A stretch of 39,944 nucleotides of DNA from Candidatus Ornithospirochaeta stercoravium (GTDB lineage: Bacteria; Spirochaetota; Spirochaetia; Sphaerochaetales; Sphaerochaetaceae). A model generated the notes under the pieces. The model worked only from the letters and a program-made list of their open reading frames with translations. It had not been told where the DNA came from and ran no database searches. Made by a program: the position numbers and the translations under genes. Each line of letters opens with the position of its first letter. Position 1 is the stretch's first letter. Of this stretch, positions 19,982 through 30,046 are shown one piece after another. Where the stretch lies: the NCBI GenBank assembly GCA_017694915.1, contig JADIMF010000151.1:1-39944 (forward strand), written 5' to 3'.

Positions 19982-20719
19982 ATGAGTGATTATGTAGCCA
20001 TATCAAACTCGCTGCCGCTATATCTTATAGTCGGTGTGGTTCTTCTTTTTATAGCTCTGGTATCTGTATACTTCATGGTCAGAAGCTATAAGGCAGGCAT
20101 AAGGATCGGAATGGATAAAGCTGTTCTCAGGAAAGCGATAATCTCATCCGCCTCCTTTACGGTTCTGCCGAGCGTTTCGATACTGCTGGGCGTGGCCGCC
20201 CTTTCCGGTTCTCTCGGTGTTCCTGCAGCATGGTTGAGACTTTCTGTAATAGGAAATCTGCAGTATGAGGCGACTGTAGCATCCATTGCCGCTGAATCAA
20301 TGGGAAAGACTCTCGATTCAGCTGTGCTGAACATGGATGATCTTGTCACGATCCTTCTTGTCATGACAGTCGGAATCATATGGGGCTGTGTGTTCTCTAT
20401 TCTTTTCCTGAAGCCATACTCGAAAAAGATCAGAATCACGAAACGGAGCGATGGAAAGAAAGGATTTGCTGACTGGGCGATGACAGCGATGTTCATCGGA
20501 CTCTGTTCGGCGTTCCTTGGATCATATGTCGGAAGACTTGCCGTATATGGCGAGCTCATACCGATACTGACGGCAATCATCAGCGCCGCTGTGATGCTTT
20601 TATTCCAGTATCTGATTGAGAAACGCGGAATGAAAGGCCTTGAAAGCTTCTCCCTCGCCGCCTCAATGCTCGTCGGAATGGCTTCCGCAGCCATCCTTTC
20701 CCTTTTCATAGGAGCCTGA
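19982..20719 (+). CDS. DUF5058-like multi-pass membrane protein
   Basis: About 6-7 hydrophobic segments; SASFTVLPSVSILLGVAALSGSLGVPAAWLRLSVIGNLQYEATVA. Family from memory. Confidence 0.65.
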   Translation: MSDYVAISNSLPLYLIVGVVLLFIALVSVYFMVRSYKAGIRIGMDKAVLRKAIISSASFTVLPSVSILLGVAALSGSLGVPAAWLRLSVIGNLQYEATVASIAAESMGKTLDSAVLNMDDLVTILLVMTVGIIWGCVFSILFLKPYSKKIRITKRSDGKKGFADWAMTAMFIGLCSAFLGSYVGRLAVYGELIPILTAIISAAVMLLFQYLIEKRGMKGLESFSLAASMLVGMASAAILSLFIGA

Positions 20720-20720
20720 T

Positions 20721-21392
20721 ATGAAAGAAGATTTTGATTTCGAGGAATATAATAACAGCATACACAGGGATGGCCGTATCCTGATGACAATTGCCCTTGC
20801 ACTTCTCATCGCGGTTCCATTCATCATCGCCCTTATAACAGGAGCACATATAAACTGGAAGGATTTCTGGCCGGCATTGATAAAGGTACTCATCATTTAT
20901 GTACCATCAAGCGCCGCTGAGTTCCTGATCTACGTTCCTCTGCTTGGAGCCGGTGCTTGCTACCTTGCTTTCATCACAGGCAACCTGACGAACCTGAAGA
21001 TTCCATGTGCATTCAATGCAAGGGAAATCGCAGGGGCAGAGGCTGGAACACCTGAGAATGAGATAATCTCCACTCTCAGCGTTGCAACCAGCGCTCTCGT
21101 GACCATGGTTGTCATATTCATCGGAGTACTGCTTCTCATTCCACTTACACCGCTGTTGAATAATCCGGTTATAAAACCGGCATTCGATAATGTTCTTCCC
21201 GCCCTATTCGGAGCGCTTGGCATGCAGTATTACATGAAGAGCCTGAAGCTTTCCGTACTGCCTCTCCTTCTCATGTCTGTGCTCTGCATCCTCATTCCAT
21301 CTCTCATAGCTCAGACAAGCACGATGATAATAGTCATTGGCGCTTTCTCGATAGCTCTCAGTTATCTGATGTACAGGAAGAACTGGCTGTAA
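20721..21392 (+). CDS. Multi-pass membrane protein, likely partner of the preceding gene
   Basis: Hydrophobic segments, TGNLTNLKIPCAFNAREIAGAEAGTPENEIISTLSVATSALVTM. SD AGGAG inside the preceding gene end. Confidence 0.65.
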   Translation: MKEDFDFEEYNNSIHRDGRILMTIALALLIAVPFIIALITGAHINWKDFWPALIKVLIIYVPSSAAEFLIYVPLLGAGACYLAFITGNLTNLKIPCAFNAREIAGAEAGTPENEIISTLSVATSALVTMVVIFIGVLLLIPLTPLLNNPVIKPAFDNVLPALFGALGMQYYMKSLKLSVLPLLLMSVLCILIPSLIAQTSTMIIVIGAFSIALSYLMYRKNWL

Positions 21393-21402
21393 GGAGGACA
21401 TT

Positions 21403-22731
21403 ATGACAAGAGATAATATCTATGCGGAAAAGCTTTCCAGGATGATACAGTGTGAGACAATCTCGGTCTCCGGAGTGAGAAACCAGGAGAAATTCGATGC
21501 CTTCCACTCTGTTCTCGAGTCATTGTTTCCATCGGTTTTCAGGACAATGGAGAGAATGGAATTCGGAGATGCACTTCTTCTGAAATGGAAAGCCGAGAAT
21601 CCTAAAGGTGAACCGGTGCTTCTGATGAGCCATCAGGATGTGGTAGAAGCGACAGGAGAATGGAAACACCCTCCATTTTCCGGGGATATAGCAGAGGGTG
21701 CTGTATGGGGAAGAGGCACTGTTGATACAAAAGGCTCCCTCTTCTGCATATTCCAGGCTTTCGAGGAACTGATTGACGAAGGTTACAAGCCCGATGTGGA
21801 TCTGTACATTGCATCCGGCGCGGACGAGGAGACAGATAAAACAGGTGCGAAAGCGACTGCAGAGTATCTGAAAGCGAATGGCATACATCTCCAGATGCTC
21901 ATGGATGAAGGCGGAATGATCATTGAGGAACCGATGAAAGGTGCAGAGGGAAGATTCGCCATGATAGGATGTCTGGAGAAAGGAACGGGAAATTACCGCT
22001 TTGTCGCGCATGACAAGGGCGGACATTCATCCGCACCTGGTAAAAACACCGCACTTCCTCGTCTTGGCGCATTCATGGCTGAGATTGAGAAGAAGAATCC
22101 ATTCACTGCAAAGATGAATGACACGACAAAGGAGATGTTCAAGCGTCTTGGCCCTCATATCAAGGGGCCTCTCGGATTCGTTATGAAACATGCAGGTTTC
22201 TTCTCTCCGCTTCTTGAGAAAGCAATTCCTATGGTGAACCATACAGCCGGCGCTATGATAAGGACAACGCTTGCATTTACAATGGCGAAAGGCTCAGATG
22301 GAATGAATGTGCTTCCTGAAAAGGCATATGTCATAGGAAACCTCAGGTTCATACATCATCAGGGACCGGAAGAATCAAGAAGGATACTGGAGAAGATTGC
22401 TGCAAAGCATGGCGTCGAGATTGAAGTCATAACGGAACATGAAGGCTATCCTGTCGTAGATTTCAGAAAAGCTCCATATAGGCTTGTCGAGGAGACAGTG
22501 AAGGAAATCTATCCTGATGCCATCCCTACTCCATATGCGATGACAGGAAACACAGATGCGGCTGAATACTCGATAGTCACGGAGAATGCAATCCGATTCG
22601 CTCCTCTTTACATCAACCAGCAGCAGTACAAGTCAATACATGCTTCCAATGAGAACATCTCAGTTGATGCTCTTCCGAAAGGTGTGGATTTCTACAAATC
22701 GATTCTGAAGAAGATCAAAGGCACAATCTAA
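21403..22731 (+). CDS. M20 family metallopeptidase (carboxypeptidase S/dipeptidase-like)
   Basis: PVLLMSHQDVVEATGEWKHPPFSGDIAEGAVWGRGTVDTKGSLFC, ASGADEETDKTGA, GGHSSAPGKNTALPRL. SD AAGGAGG. Confidence 0.92.
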   Translation: MTRDNIYAEKLSRMIQCETISVSGVRNQEKFDAFHSVLESLFPSVFRTMERMEFGDALLLKWKAENPKGEPVLLMSHQDVVEATGEWKHPPFSGDIAEGAVWGRGTVDTKGSLFCIFQAFEELIDEGYKPDVDLYIASGADEETDKTGAKATAEYLKANGIHLQMLMDEGGMIIEEPMKGAEGRFAMIGCLEKGTGNYRFVAHDKGGHSSAPGKNTALPRLGAFMAEIEKKNPFTAKMNDTTKEMFKRLGPHIKGPLGFVMKHAGFFSPLLEKAIPMVNHTAGAMIRTTLAFTMAKGSDGMNVLPEKAYVIGNLRFIHHQGPEESRRILEKIAAKHGVEIEVITEHEGYPVVDFRKAPYRLVEETVKEIYPDAIPTPYAMTGNTDAAEYSIVTENAIRFAPLYINQQQYKSIHASNENISVDALPKGVDFYKSILKKIKGTI

Positions 22732-23729
22732 AAACGTGCCGATTCCCTCACGATGAACTCAGCTCCGAGGTACATGGAGCTGGGTTTGTCCTTACCTTCG
22801 ATAAGCTTGATAAGCATCTCTGTAGCAAGCGACCCGATCTGTGCCCTTGGCTGTCTGACGGTGGTTATGGACGGGTTCATGATCGATGCAAGCTGTATGT
22901 CATCAAAACCTACAACCGCAACATCCTCAGGGACACGCTTCCCCATCTCGATGGAAGCTTTTATAGCGGCTGTGGCCAGAACGTCGGAAATGCAGAAAAA
23001 CGCATCTGGTGAATCCGGAAGTGAAAGCATATGCATTGCAGCAGCCTTCGCCATATCGTAATCCATATCGGGCCCCATTGAAGCAATGAGATTCTGATCT
23101 ATTGCGATGCCGGCCTTCTCCATTGCGTTATGATACCCTTCAGTACGGCTCCTCGCATACTCGAATTCCTTCGGTCCGTTTATGAATGCAATACGGCGGC
23201 GTCCAAGGGAAATGAGATAAGACACGGCATTCTCCGCCGCTTTTTTATTGTCTACGGAAACGAAAGGAACATCCGTTCCGGTAAAAGCTTCACAGCAGGT
23301 AACGACAGGAAAGGATGCCGCTATCTTCTCTATACAGACATCTTCCATAGCGTTTGAAATGATCGCACCAGCAACATGAGTGCGCTTCAGTAGCTGAATG
23401 AATGATTCCACATTATTCCTGTTTATGTCGTACTCATAGAGAAACAGCGTATAGCCATGTCTGGCTGCGACAGATATGGACGATGAGATTATGAGGGAAT
23501 AGAAAGGGTTCTTCAGAGAAGCAAGATTGAAAAGGATTATCCTGTCTGAATCAACAGGCTGCAGGTCATAATCAAGGGGATCCATTCCGATTGCTTTCAT
23601 AGCTTTGATGACACGTTCCCTTGTTTCCTGCTTCACATGGGGTGATTTATTGAATACTCTCGATATTGTTGCTATTGAAAGCCCTGATTCTTTTGCTATC
23701 CCCTCGTATGTGAACTCCTTTGAATACAC
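22728..23729 (-). CDS. LacI family transcriptional regulator (GTG start)
   Basis: YEGIAKESGLSIATISRVFNKSPHVKQETRERVIKAMKAIG HTH; periplasmic-binding-like effector domain. SD AAGGAGG before GTG. Confidence 0.93.
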   Translation of the reverse strand: MYSKEFTYEGIAKESGLSIATISRVFNKSPHVKQETRERVIKAMKAIGMDPLDYDLQPVDSDRIILFNLASLKNPFYSLIISSSISVAARHGYTLFLYEYDINRNNVESFIQLLKRTHVAGAIISNAMEDVCIEKIAASFPVVTCCEAFTGTDVPFVSVDNKKAAENAVSYLISLGRRRIAFINGPKEFEYARSRTEGYHNAMEKAGIAIDQNLIASMGPDMDYDMAKAAAMHMLSLPDSPDAFFCISDVLATAAIKASIEMGKRVPEDVAVVGFDDIQLASIMNPSITTVRQPRAQIGSLATEMLIKLIEGKDKPSSMYLGAEFIVRESARF

Positions 23730-23738
23730 TGCCCCTCC

Positions 23739-24695
23739 TTAGAGTCTTTCAGCGATTCTCAGTACCCCCACAGCTTCATCCCTGCTGATTTTCGCTTTCT
23801 CACTCCCATCCATTTCAGAAATAATATGCTTTATTTCCTCATAATACCACCCTGTAGGCGGAACATTGATACCGGTTGATATCACAATATCGTAATGAGG
23901 GGTGAGATCCTGCATTTCCTTCTTCTCCGGATATATTGATATCCTGCCATCTTCGTTAACCGCAACAGCCTTCTCGAATATCATCCTCCAGCCGGAAGTG
24001 AAAGGCATTGAAGTCCTTAGCCACCCTGCTTCCGCATGTACTGAGAGATTCTCATATCCATATTCAATCGAGTAATAACATGGGAATCCAGTTTTCATGT
24101 CCACAGGAGCATAACTATCTATACACTCAGGCTCTCCGAAAAGCGCATAGATCATATCGAGATCATGTATATGGAGATCAAAAGGTATCAGTCCGGATTT
24201 ATCCTTATCGAAAAGCCAGTTTCCTGCCGTCCACTCCGGCATCGGGGAAAGCCGATGGAAATCTGCCTTGATAAGCTTTCCATATTCCCCATTATGTATA
24301 AGAGAAGACAGAACAGCAAATTCCTTCGTATATCTCATAACAAGCGCAGGAAATACCCTCAGACCTTTATCCTCTGCGGTTCTGTAGATTTCCGCCGCAT
24401 CCGATGCCGACAGGGCAAGAGGTTTTTCGCAGATTACATCAACACCACACTCAAGCGCCTCCATGACATGCAGCTTGTGGAGGAATGTCGGCGTTGTTAT
24501 ATCTACAGCATCCGGCGAAAGCTTCTGGATTCCTTCGGTTATGGAAAGGAAGAATGGAAGACCTGTTTTTTCCGCAGCCTTCCTGTCATGCTCTGTGCCG
24601 GTTATTCCGACAATCTCAGCATTGTCCATTCGCTGTATGTTCACATAATGAACATGTCCCATTCCACCGAAGCCTACAAGAAGAATCCGTTTCAT
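23739..24695 (-). CDS. Gfo/Idh/MocA family oxidoreductase
   Basis: MKRILLVGFGGMGHVHYVNIQRM Rossmann, DITTPTFLHKLHVMEALECGVDVICEKPLALS. Confidence 0.9.
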   Translation of the reverse strand: MKRILLVGFGGMGHVHYVNIQRMDNAEIVGITGTEHDRKAAEKTGLPFFLSITEGIQKLSPDAVDITTPTFLHKLHVMEALECGVDVICEKPLALSASDAAEIYRTAEDKGLRVFPALVMRYTKEFAVLSSLIHNGEYGKLIKADFHRLSPMPEWTAGNWLFDKDKSGLIPFDLHIHDLDMIYALFGEPECIDSYAPVDMKTGFPCYYSIEYGYENLSVHAEAGWLRTSMPFTSGWRMIFEKAVAVNEDGRISIYPEKKEMQDLTPHYDIVISTGINVPPTGWYYEEIKHIISEMDGSEKAKISRDEAVGVLRIAERL

Positions 24696-25507
24696 ATCTT
24701 ATATCCAAGACCCTCGAGATAATCGCGGCTGATGCGAAGTGCTTCATTGACCTCGTCAATCGATGAAGAACCTGCCGATGTGAACTCGATTTCAATCGAA
24801 AGCGCCGAAGCATTGCCATTGGCATCAAGGACACCAAGCAGTGAAGGAAAATCAACATAGCCGCAACCAAGTGCAGGAAAATCCCATTCGTCTCGTTTTC
24901 CGCTCTTGTCCTTGATATGAAGATAATTCACGCTTTCAACCGCTTTCTCCAGATCTTCAGTTCCCTGAACATTGCCGTAGAAAATAGCATTTGCCGTATC
25001 ATAGCAGATACCTATTCTATGACTTCCGATCCTATCTGTGATTTCCTTTATCCGCGACGCGGTTCCATGTTCGCCATGGGTTTCAAGTGACAGTGCCATA
25101 TCATATTTCTCAAGACTCGGGATTATTGATTCAAGATTTCCTATAAGAACATCATCACCTTCTTCCTTGCCTCCTTTTAAATGAGCTTCTCCGATACTGG
25201 AGACGATAATCGAAGCTCCGAAAAACGCTGCAAGGGCAATATTCTCCTCAAAATCATGAAGCCTTTCCTTATCCATCAGCGAGCAATGGCCGCTGATGGA
25301 AGGTACTGATAATCCAAGCGATGATATGAGATTCCTTATCGACAGAAGCTCGGAGAACGACATCGATGGGAATATATGCTCAGTCCATCCTTTAGTTGCA
25401 GTCAGCTCAACAGAATGGAATCCAAGATTCCTGATTGCCTTAAGGGAATCCTCTACCCCGTATTTGTGGTAGCAGTTCGAATTGACAATGATAGGCCTTT
25501 CCATCAT
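24692..25507 (-). CDS. Sugar phosphate isomerase/epimerase (AP endonuclease 2-like TIM barrel)
   Basis: LGFHSVELTATKGWTE, LSLETHGEHGT, GICYDTANAIFYG, YLHIKDKSGKRDEWDFPALGCGYVDFPSLL. Confidence 0.88.
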   Translation of the reverse strand: MMERPIIVNSNCYHKYGVEDSLKAIRNLGFHSVELTATKGWTEHIFPSMSFSELLSIRNLISSLGLSVPSISGHCSLMDKERLHDFEENIALAAFFGASIIVSSIGEAHLKGGKEEGDDVLIGNLESIIPSLEKYDMALSLETHGEHGTASRIKEITDRIGSHRIGICYDTANAIFYGNVQGTEDLEKAVESVNYLHIKDKSGKRDEWDFPALGCGYVDFPSLLGVLDANGNASALSIEIEFTSAGSSSIDEVNEALRISRDYLEGLGYKI

Positions 25508-26418
25508 ATGACAAGCGCTCTCATGTATTTATAAGACTGCTTAAGAGAATCGATGATTTTCTCCTTCGATCCTTCAAAAGCCCTATCCTCAACTTCAACA
25601 CAAGCGAAGCCGTCATAACGAATATCTGTAAGAGCAGAAACGAAACGTTTCCATTCCACGTCCCCGTATCCTGGAATCTTCGGATCCATGTAATCAAGGG
25701 GATATGCCATTACGCCACATTCCTTAAGTTTTTCAGGATAAAGCTTTATATCCTTGAAATGCACATGGAATATTCTGTCTTTGAATTCATAGATCGGAGC
25801 TATGTAATCCATCTGCTGCCATACGAAGTGAGAAGGATCAAAATTGATTCCGAAATTCCTGTCCGGGATTATCTCAAACATCTTTCTCCAGAGGACAGGA
25901 GATGTAAAGAGATTCTGACCACCGGGCCAGTTAGTCCTGTCAAACAGCATCGGGCAGTTCTCAATACCGATTCTCACACCTTTGGAAGCTGCGTATTTGA
26001 TGATAGGAGGCCACACCTCTGCAAATATCTCAAGATTATCCTCTACAGGCAGCTCTGTAACACGTCCTATGAAAGTGGTCACAAGATCTATTCCAAGGAA
26101 AGAAGCAGCATCAATGACTTTGTAGAGATGCTCTATGCTCGCTTTTCTCTTATCTGGATTGCCATCCATCGTATTCGGATAATAAGCAAGAGCTGAAATG
26201 GTGACACCATGTTCTGCGGCATAAGAGAGAATATGCTCCTTCTTCTCCTCATCGAGATTATTCACATCAATGTGACTCACTCCGCCGTATTTGCGTTCAG
26301 CCTTGCCCTGAGGCCAGCATGCCACTTCCACGCATTCATATCCGATTCTGGAGATCTCATCGATCATCTCCTCATAGGTCCATCCATCAAGTATCGAGCT
26401 GATTATTCCAAGTTTCAT
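25504..26418 (-). CDS. Sugar phosphate isomerase/epimerase (AP endonuclease 2-like TIM barrel)
   Basis: RIGYECVEVACWPQG, VRIGIENCPM, FGINFDPSHFVWQQMDY, VHFKDIKLYPEKL, PGYGDVEWKRFVSAL. Confidence 0.9.
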   Translation of the reverse strand: MKLGIISSILDGWTYEEMIDEISRIGYECVEVACWPQGKAERKYGGVSHIDVNNLDEEKKEHILSYAAEHGVTISALAYYPNTMDGNPDKRKASIEHLYKVIDAASFLGIDLVTTFIGRVTELPVEDNLEIFAEVWPPIIKYAASKGVRIGIENCPMLFDRTNWPGGQNLFTSPVLWRKMFEIIPDRNFGINFDPSHFVWQQMDYIAPIYEFKDRIFHVHFKDIKLYPEKLKECGVMAYPLDYMDPKIPGYGDVEWKRFVSALTDIRYDGFACVEVEDRAFEGSKEKIIDSLKQSYKYMRALVI

Positions 26419-26430
26419 TATCCTCTCCTC

Positions 26431-27468
26431 CTATCTGTTTTCCGGAATCTCGATTCTCTTTCCGCTCTCCGATGACTCAATGGCTGCAAAAACAGCACGC
26501 ATCGCGGGGACAACGGAAGAAGCACTTATTGCGGCCTTTCCTGTTTTCAGCGATTCAATGAAGGCATCGATGACGCCAGATGATGTCTGTGCATCATTTG
26601 TCTGTATACGGTCGATATCGAAGTAGTATCTCTCACCGTTTGGCTTCTCGACTGTGATTGAATGCGCTGGATCGGAATATATCCTCATGATTCCCTCGCT
26701 TCCGTATATGACTGTCGAATTATCCTCGTCACCATAATACGTCCAGCTTGCATTCATCGTTCCGACAGCTCCGGATGCCATCTCATAGATGCAGAACGCA
26801 TTATCATCAACGGAAATGAGATTGCCGTTGCCGTCTTTTTTATCAAGAGTTCTCACAGAAGCGGTAACAGCTGTCACCTTATCATCAAGAAGAAAATCAA
26901 TGAGATCTGTCTTGTGTATTCCAAGATCTGCCATCGCTCCCATTGCAGCTCTGTTCTTATCGAAGAACCATGTGTTCTTGCCAGGATCCACAGACCATGT
27001 CTCTGGGCCGCCATGCCCGAAGACCGTACGGAAGGAAACAACTCTGCCTATGATTCCTGCTTTTATCATCTCATGAGCTTTCACATGTGCACCGAGAAGT
27101 CTCTGGTTCTGCCCAATCATAAGTATTCTGCCACTCTTCGCAGCCGCCTCTTCCATTCTCAGGACATCACCCAGCGTTGTGGCCATAGGCTTCTCACAGA
27201 GAACATCAAGTCCTGCAGAAAGCGCTTTGATTGCTATATCGGCATGTGTTGTATTTGCTGTGCATATACTGACTGCATCAAGTCCGGACGAAAGCATCGC
27301 ATCAAGATCAGAATAAGCTTTACCACCATGCTTTGCTGCGATATCCTCAGCTCTTTCGTGGTTTATGTCATAGAAAGCAGCAAGCTCTGCATCCGCATTT
27401 GCTTCATACTCCGGGATATGCCTTACCTGCGCGATTTTTCCGCAGCCGATTATTCCTATTCTATACAT
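26431..27468 (-). CDS. Gfo/Idh/MocA family oxidoreductase
   Basis: MYRIGIIGCGKIAQVRHIPEYEANADAELAAFYD, ANTTHADIAIKALSAGLDVLCEKPMATT. Confidence 0.92.
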   Translation of the reverse strand: MYRIGIIGCGKIAQVRHIPEYEANADAELAAFYDINHERAEDIAAKHGGKAYSDLDAMLSSGLDAVSICTANTTHADIAIKALSAGLDVLCEKPMATTLGDVLRMEEAAAKSGRILMIGQNQRLLGAHVKAHEMIKAGIIGRVVSFRTVFGHGGPETWSVDPGKNTWFFDKNRAAMGAMADLGIHKTDLIDFLLDDKVTAVTASVRTLDKKDGNGNLISVDDNAFCIYEMASGAVGTMNASWTYYGDEDNSTVIYGSEGIMRIYSDPAHSITVEKPNGERYYFDIDRIQTNDAQTSSGVIDAFIESLKTGKAAISASSVVPAMRAVFAAIESSESGKRIEIPENR

Positions 27469-28505
27469 CAGATCTTCTCCTTCTTCTGAAGCAGTACGGC
27501 TCCTATTACGATGAATCCCTTGAAAGCTTCCCTAAGGAATGGCGGCACTCCGAGAAGATTAAGAAGGTTATTCATTACTGCGATGATCAGAACACCGAGG
27601 ACTGTTCCTATTATCGAACCACGGCCACCTGACATCGATGTTCCGCCAACAATTACAGCAGCGATTGCATCCATTTCATAACCACTACCTGCATTTGCAT
27701 AATCCATCGATCCGATACGTGAAACCTGCAGTACGGAAGCGACAGCGACAAGAAGTCCCATTATAGCATATACGCCGCGCTTCACACGCTGGACGTTGAT
27801 ACCGGAGAGCTTTGCAGCCCTTTCATTTGAACCGACTGCATATACATATCGTCCGAATGCAGTATTCTTCGATACCCAGTACATCACGAACGCGATTATC
27901 AGCCAGTATATGACTGGCATGAACATCAGACCGCCTATCTTGAAATTCGCAATCTGTGTAAAAGCTCTTGGTACTGACGGATTTATCGTCTGCATGAACT
28001 GCTGTGTGACGGATCTGCATATCTTCATCATTCCAAGCGTTGCGATAAACGGTGGAATACGGCCCCATGTAATGAGAGAACCTGTAAGCTCTCCCAGAAG
28101 AAGTCCCATGACAAGACCGGCAACTATTCCAATCAGATATGACGGAAAACCCGTAATCCCTGCCGCTGACAGCAGACCAGTCTGGGAACCGTCGATGAAG
28201 ATCATTATCACGGCACCGATTGCGACGAGCGTTGAACCAACGGCAAGATCGATACCTCCCGTTATGATAACGAACGTCATTCCAAGCGAGATTATTCCGA
28301 TAGTCGCATTATTTCTGAGTATATTGAGCCAGTTCCTGCACCACATCGACAACCAGTCGCCGAACGAGCCCTGATCGAATCCCAGTGCAAGCGTCTGCAG
28401 CACAACCATCACGAGGAGCGCTATCAGCGTAGAAAACAGAGGATGTCCTGTCCACATCTCCCTGAACCATGATATGAAATTCCTGTTTTCAGTCTTGTTT
28501 TCCAT
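27468..28505 (-). CDS. Ribose-type sugar ABC transporter permease
   Basis: RbsC-like: LRNNATIGIISLGMTFVIITGGIDLAVGS, GRYVYAVGSNERAAKLSGINV, AVIVGGTSMSGGRGSIIGTVLGVLII. Confidence 0.93.
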   Translation of the reverse strand: MENKTENRNFISWFREMWTGHPLFSTLIALLVMVVLQTLALGFDQGSFGDWLSMWCRNWLNILRNNATIGIISLGMTFVIITGGIDLAVGSTLVAIGAVIMIFIDGSQTGLLSAAGITGFPSYLIGIVAGLVMGLLLGELTGSLITWGRIPPFIATLGMMKICRSVTQQFMQTINPSVPRAFTQIANFKIGGLMFMPVIYWLIIAFVMYWVSKNTAFGRYVYAVGSNERAAKLSGINVQRVKRGVYAIMGLLVAVASVLQVSRIGSMDYANAGSGYEMDAIAAVIVGGTSMSGGRGSIIGTVLGVLIIAVMNNLLNLLGVPPFLREAFKGFIVIGAVLLQKKEKI

Positions 28506-29989
28506 TATTCCTCCACCCCCGTAGCAAGTCTCATCATCCTCTCTTCTTCCATCTCCGGACCTTTAAGCTCTCCCATGATCCTTCCGTGATAAAGCACAAA
28601 GCATCTGGAAGCCACCCTCATGATTTCCTGGGCTTCTGAAGATAGAACTATTACGGAAACGCCTTTATCGGCGAGTTCCTCAATGATTGTGTATATTTCC
28701 TCTTTCGCTCCGACATCCACTCCCTGAGTAGGGTTATCGAGAATGAGAACCTTCGGATTGAGGCTCAGCCACTTTGCCAGCACCACCTTCTGCTGATTAC
28801 CTCCGGATAACGATGTAATGAGGTTGTCCTCGCTCTCCATCTTGATTGAAAGCGCCTTCCGCTCGCGGTCAAAATCCTCATGTACGTTTTTCCAGTCTAT
28901 CGCTCCGTGCTTCTTTCTGAGCTTCATCGTCACAAGCGAGCCGTTCTCAAGAATGGAAAGATCCTTGACGATACCGTTTTCCTTTCTGTTTCTGGGGACA
29001 TATCCGATACCAAGCGATACAGCCTGCATCGTTGATTTCATCTTTACTTCCTTCCCCTCTATAAGCAAGCTGCCTTCATAAGGCCCGGCAGCCCCGAAAA
29101 GCGTCTGGAAAAGCTCGCTTCTACCATCACCTAAAAGCCCAGTAAAACCAAGGACTTCCCCCCGGTGAAGCTTGAATGAGATTTCCGAGAAATGCCTGCC
29201 ATCTGAAAGATTACGGCCTTCCATTACGATGTCGTCAGATTTCTTCTCCTCTTTCCTTTTTCCTGTGCGGACTTCATGACCGACCATCATCCTAGCCAGA
29301 TCAGAATGTGTCACATCTTTCACGTAGCCGGAGGAAACCATATGACCATCCCTAAGAACGGTATATTTATCGCAGATTTCAAGGACTTCCTTAAGCTTGT
29401 GTGAAATGAATATTATGGCGACACCCTGCTTCTTAAGCGTACGCATCAATGCAAAAACCCTTTCAATCTCAGGTTCTGTAAGACTTGTCGTAGGTTCATC
29501 CATTATGACAAGCTTTGCATTCATCAGCATTGCACGCGAGATCTCAACAATCTGCTTGTAGGAAGCATCCAGATCCCTTACCATCGCCTCAGGATCGAGA
29601 TCTATATCCATACGTTCAAATACGGTTCGTGTCTGGCTTATCATCGAATCCTTATCCAGAACACCGCATTTCCTTTTCTTTTCCCTTCCTATAAACAGAT
29701 TCTCATATATTGCCAGATCATTTATAAGATTCAGTTCCTGGTGTATGAAAGCTATACCAGCATCCAGGGACTCCCTTGGTGTATAGAAATCCACTTCTTT
29801 GTCATCAAGCTTTATTACACCACCATTACGGGGAATAACTCCGCCAAGAATATTCATCAGCGTGCTTTTCCCAGCTCCGTTCTCTCCCAGAAGAGCTGTT
29901 ATCTCACCACCATCAACGGAGAAATCAACCCCATCAAGGACAAGATTAGCTCCAAATGACTTTGAGATGTTTATCATCCTCAGATCCAT
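28505..29989 (-). CDS. Ribose-type sugar ABC transporter ATP-binding protein (two ABC domains)
   Basis: Start trimmed to MDLRMINISKSFG (SD TGGAGG). GENGAGKSTLMNILGG, MDEPTTSLTEPE, second domain LSGGNQQKVVLAKWL. Confidence 0.93.
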   Translation of the reverse strand: MDLRMINISKSFGANLVLDGVDFSVDGGEITALLGENGAGKSTLMNILGGVIPRNGGVIKLDDKEVDFYTPRESLDAGIAFIHQELNLINDLAIYENLFIGREKKRKCGVLDKDSMISQTRTVFERMDIDLDPEAMVRDLDASYKQIVEISRAMLMNAKLVIMDEPTTSLTEPEIERVFALMRTLKKQGVAIIFISHKLKEVLEICDKYTVLRDGHMVSSGYVKDVTHSDLARMMVGHEVRTGKRKEEKKSDDIVMEGRNLSDGRHFSEISFKLHRGEVLGFTGLLGDGRSELFQTLFGAAGPYEGSLLIEGKEVKMKSTMQAVSLGIGYVPRNRKENGIVKDLSILENGSLVTMKLRKKHGAIDWKNVHEDFDRERKALSIKMESEDNLITSLSGGNQQKVVLAKWLSLNPKVLILDNPTQGVDVGAKEEIYTIIEELADKGVSVIVLSSEAQEIMRVASRCFVLYHGRIMGELKGPEMEEERMMRLATGVEE

Positions 29990-30010
29990 CAATACCTCCA
30001 CAAACAGAAA

Positions 30011-30034
30011 GCTGCGGCAGAAAAATGCCGCAGC
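30011..30034 (-). repeat. Intercistronic 9-bp stem-loop between SBP and ABC ATPase genes
   Basis: GCTGCGGCA-TTTTTC-TGCCGCAGC perfect inverted repeat, followed by TTTCTGTTTG. Confidence 0.8.
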
Positions 30035-30046
30035 ATGTCAACTCAA

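Noticed and set aside
20086-20802. 238-aa minus-strand ORF opposite the DUF5058-like gene
   Set aside because: The opposite strand encodes a plausible TM protein co-oriented with M20; this frame is Arg/Ser/Pro-rich without domains.
24165-24722. 185-aa plus-strand ORF, and 26662-27489 (275 aa) of the same kind
   Set aside because: Both oppose confident Gfo/Idh/MocA genes and have random Cys/Arg/His-rich composition.
27796-28374. 192-aa plus-strand ORF antisense to the ABC permease
   Set aside because: Shadow ORF opposite a confidently identified RbsC-like gene.
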